From: Pseudanabaena sp. Salubria-1
GTDB lineage: Bacteria; Cyanobacteriota; Cyanobacteriia; Pseudanabaenales; Pseudanabaenaceae
DNA: 64,000 nt
Assembly: GCA_023336205.1 (NCBI GenBank)
Contig: JALQCR010000023.1
Location: 1 to 64,000, forward strand
Direction of reading: 5' to 3'
Of this stretch, positions 25,507 to 35,020 are shown in pieces. Below the pieces are notes generated by a model. That model worked only from the letters and a program-made list of their open reading frames with translations. It was not told where the DNA came from and made no database searches. The position numbers and the translations under genes are program-made. Each line of letters starts with the position of its first letter. The stretch's first letter is position 1.

Positions 25507-26788
25507 AGCATTTGCTATAGCACCCCAATGAAATGTAACGCATCCTTGGTAAACTACCTCTTACAAATTAGCCCATTAAATTAGCCCATTAATTTTCTGA
25601 CTCTTGCTACTTGTTTGGGAGCATTTAATTCTGTAAAAAGCGCGATCGCCATTTCAAAATTATCTTGACAACCACGCTCCTGCATCTCACGGGCAATCAA
25701 AGCTTCTTCTACTAATACCTTAGCCAGATCTAACTTTGATTCTATCTTTATCAAGATATCTTTTGCTTGCAAACAGAACTCCTTCGCATTAGGTAGATCT
25801 CCTATATTTCGATAGGTTTCTGCAAGTCCATACATGGCTTTGCTTTCAAGCTGTCTGTATCTAGCTTTACGACTAAATTGTAAAGCTGTATTGTATATTT
25901 TCAGAGCTTGATCGAATCTTTTATTCATGACGCATACAAATCCAAGATACAGGCAAGCACAGCCTCTTGAAGTGTCAAACATAGATAAAGGTCTATTTGT
26001 AATAGCCTCATAAGTCTCTTCAGCCAAAGCGATCGAAGCATCATGCTTTAGTTCCATAGCAAGTATGAAAGATTGAACTAGTTGTGGATAAGCAGAGAAT
26101 AATTGCTGAATGAGTGGGTGATTTACATATTTGTACCGATCAATATTATCTATATACGGTTTAATCAGTACAATCGCTTCGTCAATCTCACCCAATTCCA
26201 GTTTACAGGTAAAAACTTGAAAAACATTCGATAGCAGAAAAAAGATTAATTGTGGGGAATTGATTTGCTCAATAATTTTGATGGACGCTTCAAATTCTAA
26301 AACTGATTTTTGTAGTTCTCCTGAGAAGAAGTGTAAGCTTCCACGAAAACTTTTTACAAGGGCTAAAATCAGCATACCCTTTTCTGGAGGTAAAAGCAAT
26401 GTCTTCTCTTCTACTTTGCCTAACAGCTCAAGTACCAAAGTTGGCGAAAGTCTTCGATAAAAAACCAAGTGAAGATGTTCGCCCTCCAATAGATTTGGGC
26501 TCAAGAATATTTCTATAATTTTATTGAGATCGTTAATTTCTAAGTAGTGATAGCATGGCTCAAAAACCATGAGGAGATCTTTGTCAGTATTTAAGGACTG
26601 AACTTGAGCTTTCCAAAAATCAGCAGCGCTGTTGTGTGCTTGATCAAATTCTTCTTCATTTTGCTTGAGAAGATGCACCGCTTCTGCACGTACAAGTGGG
26701 TGTAGTGAATATTCACCATTTACTAACTCCACTAAAGACCGATTTTTGAGAACTTCAATAATTTTGATGTGGGTTGCTTTAGGGATAT

Positions 26789-28046
26789 CTGAGATCTTGC
26801 ACCATTCAAGAAAAGGGGTTGCAGAAAGAGCAGAAATGTGAAAAAAAGGGCGTAGTAGTAAATTAAATAACGAGCATGGAAAGCATCGTTAAGCACGCCC
26901 AAGGGCTAGTGTATAGTCTTCTGTGTTTGATGCCAAGTGTGTATCAAACAGCAAGTCTCAATGCAATACTAGGACTATTTCTCGAAGCACAAAGGCATCC
27001 TTATCCAGAACATACACAGATAAAATCAGCGAGTGCACTCAGCCGATTTCTCAATCACTATAACTGGTCAACGAGAGCAGTAATTCGGTCAACACGGCAG
27101 GCTATTTTGGGACAAATCGCCAAGCATCGCCCATCGAAACAAGTGCCATTAAAGATACTGATAGACTTGACTACCCTAGAAAAAAGCGGCAAGTTTTTAC
27201 ATTTGAGCAATCCCACCCAAAACGAACCAGACCCATGGGTGAGAATACTAAACGGAAAGCGAGGACTACATCTGGTTGTACTGTATCTGGTCTATGGAGA
27301 GTGGCGCGTACCATGGAGTTTTAGAGTATGGCGCGGCAAAGGATACCCCAGTCCCTCTGACTTAGCTTGTAAGTTATTGGGGACAGTACCCAAGCAACTA
27401 ACCCAAGGCAAGACTGTGATTGTCCTTGCTGATACTGAGTTTAGTACGGTGAAGTTTTTCAATACTGTCCGCGCCAAGACTTGGCGCATCGTTGTCGGTG
27501 TACGCAACAATCGTAAACTTCAAGATGGCCGTACAGTCAAACAACTTTATCGTCATGGCAAACGTGGACAACAAATTTTGCTAGAAGGGCTAACTCAGCC
27601 TTTGACGATCTCTTGGTTTTGGCTCAAAAGAGCTGATAGTAAACGGGAGTTACGCTTTGTTGTCTCTTCTCATCCTTATTCTGGTGCTTATCTGGTGATG
27701 TTAGGTCGTAAGCGTTGGGCGATTGAGGGATTCTTCAAAACCATCAAACATCGCTTTGGTTTGCATTGTTTTGGGCAATCTACAAAACTTGGTGTTTATC
27801 GTTGGCTTATCCTCTCTCTGCTTGCTTATCTTTTGGCCCATTGGATTGATCAATGGTCGAGTCCTCCTGTCTTGGACTGGAAAGCTACCTGTGATTTGAC
27901 ACTTTCCGTTTTATTTCCTTCTGTCCTTTGGTTGAAACTTCTTAGGTATCTCCAAATTAGTGCCGATATTGCTGCTCGTCATGGGTTTGAAATTATTCTC
28001 AAACCCATTCCTACTTAACTCTTTCAGGAATGGTGCAAGATCTCAG
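26789..28046 (+). mobile_element. IS-A copy 4, inserted in the STAND gene
   Basis: The 1258-bp element has perfect terminal repeats and is in the opposite orientation to the host gene. The flanks are ATAT (26785-26788) and TTAT (28047-28050): three of four positions match, so the duplication has one change or a flank was exchanged by recombination. Confidence 0.93.
26876..28018 (+). CDS. IS-A transposase
   Basis: The 380-aa product has the same translation as the copy at 22568, with both aspartate segments and the RWAIEGFFK signature intact. The element is complete and potentially active. Confidence 0.93.
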   Translation: MESIVKHAQGLVYSLLCLMPSVYQTASLNAILGLFLEAQRHPYPEHTQIKSASALSRFLNHYNWSTRAVIRSTRQAILGQIAKHRPSKQVPLKILIDLTTLEKSGKFLHLSNPTQNEPDPWVRILNGKRGLHLVVLYLVYGEWRVPWSFRVWRGKGYPSPSDLACKLLGTVPKQLTQGKTVIVLADTEFSTVKFFNTVRAKTWRIVVGVRNNRKLQDGRTVKQLYRHGKRGQQILLEGLTQPLTISWFWLKRADSKRELRFVVSSHPYSGAYLVMLGRKRWAIEGFFKTIKHRFGLHCFGQSTKLGVYRWLILSLLAYLLAHWIDQWSSPPVLDWKATCDLTLSVLFPSVLWLKLLRYLQISADIAARHGFEIILKPIPT

Positions 28047-29143
28047 TTATCCCATAATTGATAGAGCAGCGCCTCAACTGGAATATGGGGAATATTCTGA
28101 TAACGATAACAACCCATGCGCTTTAATAAGCTATAGGCTAATGGCTCCAGCTTTTTCAGCCCTTCTATATGTCCAGCGACCAGATCCTTTAAATCGGCTA
28201 AAGCCAGTATATCCGCCCCGCACTGGTTCCAAAAATTTGTAGCATTACGATCAAAGTCCATATGGATTTCGCCACATAGACTAGTCATGGCTTTAGCATT
28301 TCCTCCCAGCTTACTGTGCATTTCTGCCAATGACTTCTCATCAAAAAGCACATTGCTATAGGTGAAGTAATTTTGCCAATCGGTCTGACTTAATGACGGA
28401 ATCGCATAGTTATAAACACTGCGTAATCTAGACTCTAGCAAACGGCATCGACTGGTCACAATCGTAATGGATTGGGTGGCGTGATCGGATAGCACGCTAA
28501 ATAGCTCTAAATATTGAGTATGCTCTGGGATGAACTTCCCATTCTCATCCAGCAAGCTTTCGATATTGTCAACTAAAATAGCGAGTTTTTGCTCCTTGAG
28601 TATCCTTCGTAGTCTGTCTAAGTTAACGGCAAACTGTGAGGAAGACATTTTGTGAAAGTCTTGATTAAACCACTCGTCTAAAACACTCTGAGCTGAAGGA
28701 ATATTTGTGACATCAATGGGCATATATAGCTCAATAACCTGATACCCATTACTCTCTAGCTCTTGTAAATATTTTTGAGCCAGAGTTGTCTTGCCCTGAC
28801 CACCCAGACCGTGGATCACAATTACTCGGTTAGTCTTTGCTAGAGAATTCAAACTTTCTATGGCTCTAGCTCTCCCCAAAAAGTTGAGGTTTGGCTGTTC
28901 AAATATGTGTTCTTTTAGCTCCTTAGGATCGAGATCCAATACTTTGCAGCAGGCCACAAAGTTAGCAAAACTAATCATTACTTTACCAGTCCGAAACCGA
29001 TTCCAAGTTTCTTTAGACACAACCGCTTTTTCCGCCCAATAGCGATCAGTTTTATTACGACCACTATTTTTAATGACTACATTGACTTTTTCCACCCCAT
29101 CACTAGACAGTCTAGACATAGCAAAAAACTTATTCTTAATCAA

Positions 29144-29541
29144 GCCCTAGAGTATATTTAACACAAATACAAATACAAATACAAATACAAATACAAATAT
29201 AGTCAAGGCATTAGTCGACATCATAAAATCATCATTTTATTTTTGTCAGTTTTTTGTCAGTTTTCAGGAAAACACATCAGACAAAAACTTGACAAAAAAT
29301 TTTCTGTATTTTTCTTGTACTCTAGAATGCAGAACAATCTAACACGGGGTAAAGTTTATTTAAAGTCTGAAGCTTAAAGTATTTACATTGGCTAAAGGCA
29401 ATGTAAATACTTTAAGAAATGCTATATTTCTCAAAATTAATTTTATTCGCTTAAGGCAACTGTTCCCTCAGCAATTTTTTGAATGTTTTAGTTTCTGTGG
29501 TGATTACGTTTAAGCAATAGAGTAAGTGAGACTGGTATATT
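29144..29541. other. 398-bp divergent intergenic region
   Basis: This region lies between the STAND gene (minus) and a LuxR-type regulator (plus). It is AT-rich and holds the hexamer array and a 17-bp perfect inverted repeat (TTAAAGTATTTACATTG at 29374-29390, complement at 29399-29415, 8-base spacer). A TTTTTGTCAGTTTTTTGTCAG direct repeat near 29242-29262 is also present. It probably carries both promoters. Confidence 0.55.
29163..29198. repeat. Hexanucleotide microsatellite (ACAAAT)6
   Basis: Six perfect tandem ACAAAT units start 20 bp upstream of the STAND gene start codon (minus-strand gene, ATG at 29143). The array lies in the leader or promoter zone. Six-bp units would not shift a frame but could change promoter or leader spacing by half a helical turn per unit. 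Confidence 0.9.
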
Positions 29542-29967
29542 ATGGAACATACAGATGAATATCAACTTTATTCAATGCAAGATGTTGATACCTATACAGA
29601 CAAAGTTGATCACTTAGTTGATCACTTAATAGATCTATTTGGAGATACGGAAAACGCTATTCATTCTATTGACACTCTGTTAAAAGCAATCGAGGTTAGA
29701 CTAAAGAAATATACAAATCGTAAAAATATGATAGCTCACATGACAATTTCAAAAGAGCAAATTGATGAGCAGCATATACTAACTAAACGTCAAATTTCTG
29801 TCTTAAGCTTAGTAATAAAGGGATTAAAAAATAAAGAAATAGCTGAACTACTGTCTATTAGTATCAAAACTGTTGAAAAGCATCGTAAGGATATAATGCT
29901 ACGCCTCAAGATTGATAATTTTACAGAATTAGTTCAATATGCTATGCGTATTGGAATAGTCGATTAA
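29542..29967 (+). CDS. LuxR/NarL-type helix-turn-helix regulator
   Basis: The product is 141 aa. Residues ~80-135 form a standard LuxR C-terminal DNA-binding domain: LTKRQISVLSLVIKGLKNKE, IAELLSISIKTVEKHRKDI, MLRLKI. The N-terminal ~75 residues are helical and acidic and lack a receiver domain, so the signal is unknown. It sits upstream of a sugar transferase/epimerase pair, separated by ~190 bp, and could control that operon; that is inference. Confidence 0.85.
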   Translation: MEHTDEYQLYSMQDVDTYTDKVDHLVDHLIDLFGDTENAIHSIDTLLKAIEVRLKKYTNRKNMIAHMTISKEQIDEQHILTKRQISVLSLVIKGLKNKEIAELLSISIKTVEKHRKDIMLRLKIDNFTELVQYAMRIGIVD

Positions 29968-30158
29968 CTTCACATCAGTCACATCAGTTTTATAGTGATT
30001 TTAAGAGTTGCAGAAATTAATAATTTGATTGACATTTCTTAGCAATTGTTTTAGTTGATTGATTGATATATTTACATTTTAAATATAAAACGACTACTCT
30101 CAAAATTTATCTTGAAACCCTCTATGTTTATTATGTTTAGTCCTTGGGCGGAACTAAA

Positions 30159-31172
30159 ATGTTACATGCATTAGAATCTCATAAAATCCACTTTCATTCT
30201 CAAGAAGATAGTTGGTTAGTTTTGCTTGACTCTAACAATTATGATCTAGAATGTTTCAAAATATTGTCAAGCTACTTGCCTAAACAACAAGTGGTTATTC
30301 TATCCAAAGCTTCTCAACCAATCTCTGAGATCATAAAAAATGAGCCTCGAATTATTGATGGAGGAACCTTTGATAATTTATCTGATTTAGATGAGCGATC
30401 CTGGGCAGGAGTGATTTTAGGGACAAAACTTACTCTCTCTAATTTAGAGACCTTAAGTTTAATAAAACTACGGCTCAAGAACATACCATTTTATCATATG
30501 TGTGATATGTGGGAATCCCTATGGTCGAAGCTACCTCCTTCTTTACTTGATGGTCATTGGTTTGTGGCCAGTAGTAGGCTTCAAGATGCTAATAGTTTAA
30601 GAATCAAACGGTTGATGGATATATTGATTTCTATATTTTTATTAATATTTCTATTTCCATTGTTGTTACTAGTGACCGCAGCAATCAAGTTAGATAGTCC
30701 TGGTAAAATTATTTACAGCCAATTAAGGACTGGGCAGAATAGCAAACCATTCAAAATTTATAAATTTCGTTCCATGTATGAAGATGCCGAAAATGGTGGC
30801 GCAAAATGGGCTAGTCTAGGAGACGCTCGAATCACTAAAATCGGTTATTGGTTAAGAATCCTCCGAATCGATGAGCTACCACAGCTTTGGAATGTATTAA
30901 GGGGAGAAATGAGCTTGATTGGACCTCGACCAGAGAGACCAGAATTTGATGCAAAGCTGAAAGATGCCATTCCATACTACGAATTGCGTTACTTAGTCAA
31001 GCCTGGAATATCTGGATGGGCGCAGGTGCTTTATCGTTATGGTGCTTCGGTTGAAGATGCTTATGAAAAATTAGCTTATGACCTGTACTATATTAAAAAC
31101 TATTCTCTATGGCTAGATCTGGTGATATTTTTCAAAACGATCGCAGTGGTCTTGGGCGGTAACGGTCGATGA
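30159..31172 (+). CDS. Polyprenyl-phosphate sugar-1-phosphate transferase (bacterial sugar transferase family)
   Basis: The ATG at 30159 is preferred over the TTG at 30144, with GGCGGA ahead of it; ~337 aa. The N-terminal ~150 residues are soluble and unfamiliar. The PF02397-type module then follows: one hydrophobic helix (ISIFLLIFLFPLLLLVTAAI), PGKIIYSQLRTGQNSKPF, KIYKFRSMYEDAE, and the catalytic LRIDELPQLWNVLRGEMSL-IGPRPERPEF. PGISGWAQV comes near the end. It starts polysaccharide assembly by placing a sugar phosphate on undecaprenyl phosphate at the inner membrane. It overlaps the next gene by 4 bp (ATGA). Confidence 0.92.
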   Translation: MLHALESHKIHFHSQEDSWLVLLDSNNYDLECFKILSSYLPKQQVVILSKASQPISEIIKNEPRIIDGGTFDNLSDLDERSWAGVILGTKLTLSNLETLSLIKLRLKNIPFYHMCDMWESLWSKLPPSLLDGHWFVASSRLQDANSLRIKRLMDILISIFLLIFLFPLLLLVTAAIKLDSPGKIIYSQLRTGQNSKPFKIYKFRSMYEDAENGGAKWASLGDARITKIGYWLRILRIDELPQLWNVLRGEMSLIGPRPERPEFDAKLKDAIPYYELRYLVKPGISGWAQVLYRYGASVEDAYEKLAYDLYYIKNYSLWLDLVIFFKTIAVVLGGNGR

Positions 31173-32152
31173 GTCGGAAGATCTTAGTAACAGGTGGCGC
31201 TGGTTATATCGGTTCCCATATTGTGCGCCAGTTGGGAGAATATGGTTATGATGTTGTTGTCTATGACAACTGTTCTACGGGTATACCCCAAGCCGTACTT
31301 TACGGAGAGCTAATTATCGGTGATTTATCTGACATAAATCGTCTTTATCAAGTTTTCGGTAAACATCAATTTGATGCGGTTGTCCATCTTGCAGCGCGTT
31401 TAGTCGTTCCAGAGTCTGTTGCCTATCCCCTTGACTATTATTCCAACAACACTTGCAATACTATCAACCTACTGCATTGTTGTAATGTAATGGGGGTTGA
31501 TAAGCTAATCTTTTCTAGTACGGCCGCAGTTTATGGTGAGTCCAATCAAAATTTTGTTACTGAGGACGCTCCTACATCACCGATTAATCCTTATGGTCGC
31601 TCTAAGCTGATGAGTGAGTTGATTATTCAGGACTATGCTAGGGCTTCGACATTACGGTATGTGATCTTGCGTTATTTTAATGTGGGGGGTGCAGATCCTG
31701 TTGGTAGAATTGGGCAAAATTCTCGCGCCACTCATCTAATTGCTAATGCTTGTAATGCTGCTCTCAAGAGGCAGTCAGAATTAAAAATTTTTGGAACTGA
31801 TTTCCCTACGCCAGATGGTACGGGAATTCGTGACTATGTCCATGTTGAGGATGTTGCTACGGCGCATATTGATGGTTTACGTTATTTAGAGGATGGCGGA
31901 AACAGTGAGGTTGTTAATTGTGGTTATGGAGAGGGGTATAGTGTGCGACAGGTAGTCGAAAGGGTCAAAGCTAAAGCTATTTCTGGTGTAGATTTTCCTG
32001 TGATTAATGGAGATCGTCGTGATGGTGATCCTGCATCTGTAACGGCTTCTATTCAAAAGATAAAAAAGATGTTGAGTTGGCAGCCTAAATATAATAATTT
32101 GGATGCTATTATTTCAAGCGCTTTGGCTTGGGAAAAGCGTAAACTAAAATGA
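31169..32152 (+). CDS. galE: UDP-glucose 4-epimerase
   Basis: The product is 327 aa, the usual GalE length. The NAD-binding TGGAGYIGSH (residues 8-17), the catalytic serine region FSSTAAVYG (~115) and the Y142-x3-K146 pair in PYGRSK are present. The GalE signature RYFNVGGADP and GTGIRDYVHVEDVA, which bind UDP-sugar, are also seen. It interconverts UDP-glucose and UDP-galactose, supplying precursor for the exopolysaccharide or LPS chain begun by the upstream transferase. The ATG overlaps the upstream stop, so the two are translationally coupled. Confidence 0.93.
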   Translation: MSRKILVTGGAGYIGSHIVRQLGEYGYDVVVYDNCSTGIPQAVLYGELIIGDLSDINRLYQVFGKHQFDAVVHLAARLVVPESVAYPLDYYSNNTCNTINLLHCCNVMGVDKLIFSSTAAVYGESNQNFVTEDAPTSPINPYGRSKLMSELIIQDYARASTLRYVILRYFNVGGADPVGRIGQNSRATHLIANACNAALKRQSELKIFGTDFPTPDGTGIRDYVHVEDVATAHIDGLRYLEDGGNSEVVNCGYGEGYSVRQVVERVKAKAISGVDFPVINGDRRDGDPASVTASIQKIKKMLSWQPKYNNLDAIISSALAWEKRKLK

Positions 32153-32189
32153 TGTAACAGTCATAAATCATTTATGAGAAAAATAGGGC

Positions 32190-32256
32190 TTCGACTTCGC
32201 TCAGCCAACCTATACCGATTGGGGGCCGCCATCGGCGGCCGGCACCCCACCAATTT
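32190..32256. repeat. GC-rich palindromic intergenic segment
   Basis: GGCTTCGACTTCGCTCAGCC is followed by a perfect stem GGCCGCC-ATC-GGCGGCC (32224-32240). It stands out as GC-rich in AT-rich surroundings, right after galE. It resembles the small dispersed palindromic repeats seen in cyanobacterial genomes and may also end galE transcription. Confidence 0.55.
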
Positions 32257-32325
32257 ATGATTACTATATAGCTAAATTTTTGTAAGTAGTCTTTCATATT
32301 TATTGAATCAAGTCATTTTGATAAG

Positions 32326-32770
32326 AGATGACAACCGAAGCATGTGTTATTGAGTGCACACAGGCCGATAAACGCACGACACAGACTACCATCTTTGGTT
32401 AGTGAAACGGTCAAGCGACTAGAGAACAAAAGTTTGACGCTCGATTTGCCGAATTTAGTTAGAGAGGTTTCAGATTTGATCGGCGAGAAAAGGAAACTGG
32501 AAAGTTTATTAACTCGACTGTTTGAACATTTACTAAAATTAAAATATTGGGAGTCCGAAAAGATCGTCAAAATCGAGGTCATTGGGAGCGGAGATCTTAA
32601 CTTTTGCAAACAAATTGTAAAGAGTTAAGCAAGTCTAGTTTAAACCCTATCTCTTAGAAATTTTTTTTTGAAGAGTGTTACCAAGATGGTCGGAGATTGC
32701 CTCAAAGCGATCGCGGGTGTCTCTAGATATTTTCCTAAATTGGCGATCAATAATTTAGATCAAATTTAAT
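32326..32770 (+). pseudogene. DUF29-family protein, decayed
   Basis: The DUF29 core is readable as LENKSLTLDLPNLVREVSDL then LESLLTRLFEHLLKLKYWES. It continues with substitutions to NFCKQIVKS followed by TAA, then in shifted frames (TKMVGDCLKAIAGVSRYFPK, LAINNLDQI) where the normal family C-terminus would be. The N-terminal part is scrambled. DUF29 proteins are small, abundant in cyanobacteria and of unknown function. Limits are approximate. Confidence 0.6.
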
Positions 32771-32900
32771 TGGTGGTTGCCTTGAATTTTATACAAGTTA
32801 ACTATGATTATGATTGCTGGTGAAGGCATTAAAAGAGATAAATCTATGGCAGTATTACGCACGTGAGCTAGAGATGCAAATGCCTGATGCTAGTCAACTC

Positions 32901-34194
32901 TTAATTGATGAGCCTAAGTGGACAATCCCACCAACCGACCTGACCCCAGATATGATTGTCAGTCTTGAGCAAGTCAATCAGAATATTCAAGATCCGCCTA
33001 AATGCCGCGCCGATCAATATAGCCGCAGGAGCCATAAAACAAACTGCGGCGCTGGTTCCTTCTCGACGATTTCCATACAGCGCACTTTGGGACAGCCGTA
33101 ATTGTTCCCCCGGGAAAAGTGGCCCGAATGAGATCAGCAAAGTTAAGATCCTTCAATAATGTCCCCACCACATTACTAACAAGATGCATAACATGATGAC
33201 TGTATCGTTCGATCGCGAAGAGTTCATCGACTATTACGCTGCCCCATTCACAAACTCGTCCGGTCATTGCGCTCAAGGTCAGCTTAAGCATAATATGTTC
33301 CGGCTTGCTCTTTTGTACGAGCAAGTAATTCGCGCTCAAATTCGAGATCTTGTTGTTTATCTTTACCGCGTGGTCTTGTGCCTGCGATCAGTCTGGTTTT
33401 CCGCATGGCGATCGCGCAAGCTGACCAGCCAGACGCTCAGGAAACGCTAATTACTTCGCCTGAAGTTGTGCGCCAATAGCTGGCAAAGGGCGATGGTTAA
33501 TTCCCCAAATGGCGGTACAGTTGCCATCCATCCGATGCTTAAGGGTAGCCATGAAGCGCATCAAGAAAGTTGCCTGAAATATTACTGGCGCCAATATGCT
33601 GTTTTGCTTGATTCACCATGGCTTCATAGCCTTGTTGATCAGTCTACAGGTAAAACTTTGTTCCTGCCTTCGGCCCAGAGAGCAAAGTTGATTTAATGGA
33701 GAAATTTCTTTGTTTAAGCGATCGCTTAGTTCGGTTAATTCGTGATCTCGCTAGCCGCTAGCAAATATTTTTTGAGTTTGTTAGATGATTACGGCAAAAG
33801 CTAGATGGCTCGTACCAAAAGGCAACTGGAAAGGAGGCAAAGTGTCTGGCTTAGTATATGGCAATCGCTCAATTTCCCATGCGAGATCATAGCCCAACCA
33901 ACCTAAATATCCGCCTGTGAATGGTAAATGAGTGGGTAAAGCAGAATTAGGATTTTGAGAAGACTGCATCCGCGATCGCAATTTTTCAAGGCATGGCAGA
34001 ATCTCACCGACCTCAGGAGTCCAAATCTGTCGCGGTTTTCCTGCGGCGATCGAATATCTTGCTAATTTTGAAGGGACTGTGGCTGGACTTTCTAGTAGAA
34101 CTGTAATCGGTTCATCTGCATAAAGCGATTCCCATAGATCTGCACCAGTCATATTTTCAGGTAGCGATCGCTGAAGACACAACCAATCGGACAT
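32901..34194 (-). pseudogene. Chorismate-utilising enzyme, component I (PabB/TrpE type), heavily decayed
   Basis: The minus-strand order from the ATG at 34194 is: N-terminal domain (GGYLGWLGYDLAWEIERLPY), ending early at 33781; a stop-containing segment (YEAMVNQAKQHIGASNISGN, WQLYRHLGN) around 33480-33690; the core ELFAIERYSHHVMHLVSNVV then ATFPGGTITAVPK around 33060-33260; and LNILIDLL...HIWGQVG near 32930-32975. At least three frame breaks and two stops are visible, and catalytic-region residues have changed (GVPK to AVPK). The intact enzyme would make aminodeoxychorismate or anthranilate. A functional copy must exist elsewhere if the pathway is retained. Confidence 0.82.
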
Positions 34195-34217
34195 AGAGAG
34201 ATTTCGTAAGGTATGGC

Positions 34218-34266
34218 TTTTTTTTTTTTTTTTTTTTTTTATCGGGGGGGGGCGCCCCCCCCCCCC
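34218..34266. other. Extreme homopolymer cluster T23, G9, C12
   Basis: A run of 23 T (34218-34240) is followed by ATC, then G9 (34244-34252), CG, and C12 (34255-34266). The G and C runs form a perfect self-complementary block. It lies in the spacer between the decayed pabB start and a small membrane protein gene. Such runs are hypermutable and error-prone in sequencing, so the exact lengths are doubtful. Confidence 0.85.
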
Positions 34267-34297
34267 GCCTCTCTAAATAATTTAAAATTAAAAAATT

Positions 34298-34483
34298 ATG
34301 AATCGCACCTTATTTATTGGGATTCTCGTTGTAATTGGTTTAATGGTATTGGCGAGTTCGCTGCCAAATAAGTTCTATGGTGCTAGCGATCGCAAGTTCA
34401 TCATTATCACGATCATTACCAGTATTATTTCAGCGATCGGCTTAGCTGTATTCTTCAGCATTCCCTTTTTGACCTCAAACTAA
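34298..34483 (+). CDS. Small two-helix membrane protein
   Basis: The product is 61 aa. It has two hydrophobic segments (TLFIGILVVIGLMVLASSLP and a second from FIIITIITSIISAIGLAVFF) joined by a short polar loop (NKFYGASDRK). The frame ends directly at a bidirectional terminator shared with the convergent rhodanese gene. It has the look of a conserved cyanobacterial small membrane protein, but no function can be assigned. Confidence 0.65.
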   Translation: MNRTLFIGILVVIGLMVLASSLPNKFYGASDRKFIIITIITSIISAIGLAVFFSIPFLTSN

Positions 34484-34507
34484 AAAATTTGCGAAGCAAA
34501 TTTTTTA
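34481..34507. terminator. Bidirectional hairpin, apex GCGAAGC
   Basis: TAAAAAATTTGC (34481-34492), loop GAA, GCAAATTTTTTA (34496-34507). The A/T-rich flanks give a U-tract in either direction, between the convergent small membrane protein and rhodanese genes. Confidence 0.85.
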
Positions 34508-34843
34508 GTACTTAGCCATGCTCGGCTCAACCGCATAGGCATAGGCATCAATGCCGCCACCAATATTTTTAACGTTAGTAAAGCCTTGATTGATTAACCA
34601 TTGACACATCTGCGCCGATCGCATCCCGTGATGGCAAAGCACTAACGTTTCCGCTTGGGGATTAAACTTTTCCTTAAAATCTACTGACCATTCTCCATAT
34701 TCACTCAGAGGCAAGATCGTAAAATCAGCGATCGCGGCAATCTCAACCTCGTCACGTTCTCGCACGTCGATCAGTTGTAAATCTTGGCGTTCACCAGCCA
34801 AACGTTCGGCTAGCTCTTGGACAGTAATTTGTATGATAGACAT
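34505..34843 (-). CDS. Rhodanese-like sulfurtransferase
   Basis: The product is 112 aa, a single rhodanese domain. LQLIDVRERDEVEIAAI is the CH2A motif and C70 in LVLCHHGMRSAQM is the active-site cysteine, in the loop that forms the persulfide. The C-terminus (NIGGGIDAYA) is typical of the single-domain GlpE-like group. It moves sulfane sulfur from a donor to a thiol acceptor; the physiological acceptor is unknown. The short upstream spacer carries no obvious special control. Confidence 0.92.
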   Translation of the reverse strand: MSIIQITVQELAERLAGERQDLQLIDVRERDEVEIAAIADFTILPLSEYGEWSVDFKEKFNPQAETLVLCHHGMRSAQMCQWLINQGFTNVKNIGGGIDAYAYAVEPSMAKY

Positions 34844-34944
34844 ACGCGCAAAATATCTCTTAGGTATGAGTTAAAAAACTAACACAAGTCCCGCTTTTAG
34901 TTCAAACTTTAAATGATTGAGCTTTGTCATCAAAGTAAACCCAA

Positions 34945-34989
34945 ATAACTTTTGAAGAACCTTGCAAAGCAAGGTTCTTCAAAAGTTAT
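34945..34989. terminator. Long perfect hairpin, apex GCAAAGC
   Basis: There are 21-bp perfect arms (34945-34965 and 34969-34989) around the loop AAA. It lies between the divergent rhodanese and TPR genes, so it is not placed as an ordinary terminator. It may be a regulatory or structural element. Confidence 0.75.
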
Positions 34990-35020
34990 CTGCATAGTAT
35001 AAATATATTTGTCTAGACTA

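Larger units (their letters stand above)
25581..29143 (-). pseudogene. STAND-type NTPase (NB-ARC-like) with C-terminal TPRs, split by IS-A
   Basis: The N-terminal part is 29143-28047 and the C-terminal part 26784-25581. Removing IS-A and one 4-bp repeat restores one frame (...QLWDNPKATHIK...) of about 766 aa. Residues ~20-80 form a helical effector-associated/helix-turn-helix-like region (AEKAVVSKETWNRFRTGK) common at the front of cyanobacterial NB-ARC proteins. Walker A is GLGGQGKTT (112-120) and Walker B is LAILVDNIE (D192), followed by SITIVTSRCRLL, the sensor arginine region. The C-terminus has degenerate TPRs (ALKIYNTALQFSRKARY, LAETYRNIGDLPNAKEF). Such proteins work as ligand-triggered switches in immunity or regulation. 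The N-terminal piece alone would keep the NTPase but lose the sensor. Confidence 0.88.

Noticed and set aside
28030..28242. 70-codon frame starting in the IS-A end
   Set aside because: It is antisense to the STAND gene's N-terminal half and uses the ATG of the IS terminal repeat.
29163..29198. Tandem hexamers as a CRISPR-like array
   Set aside because: The units are contiguous 6-mers with no spacers. No direct repeats of 25-40 bp with regular spacers were seen anywhere in the window.
32814..33696. Several plus-strand open frames of 60-95 codons
   Set aside because: The minus strand here reads as consecutive pieces of a PabB/TrpE-type enzyme. The plus-strand frames are antisense by-products of its decay.
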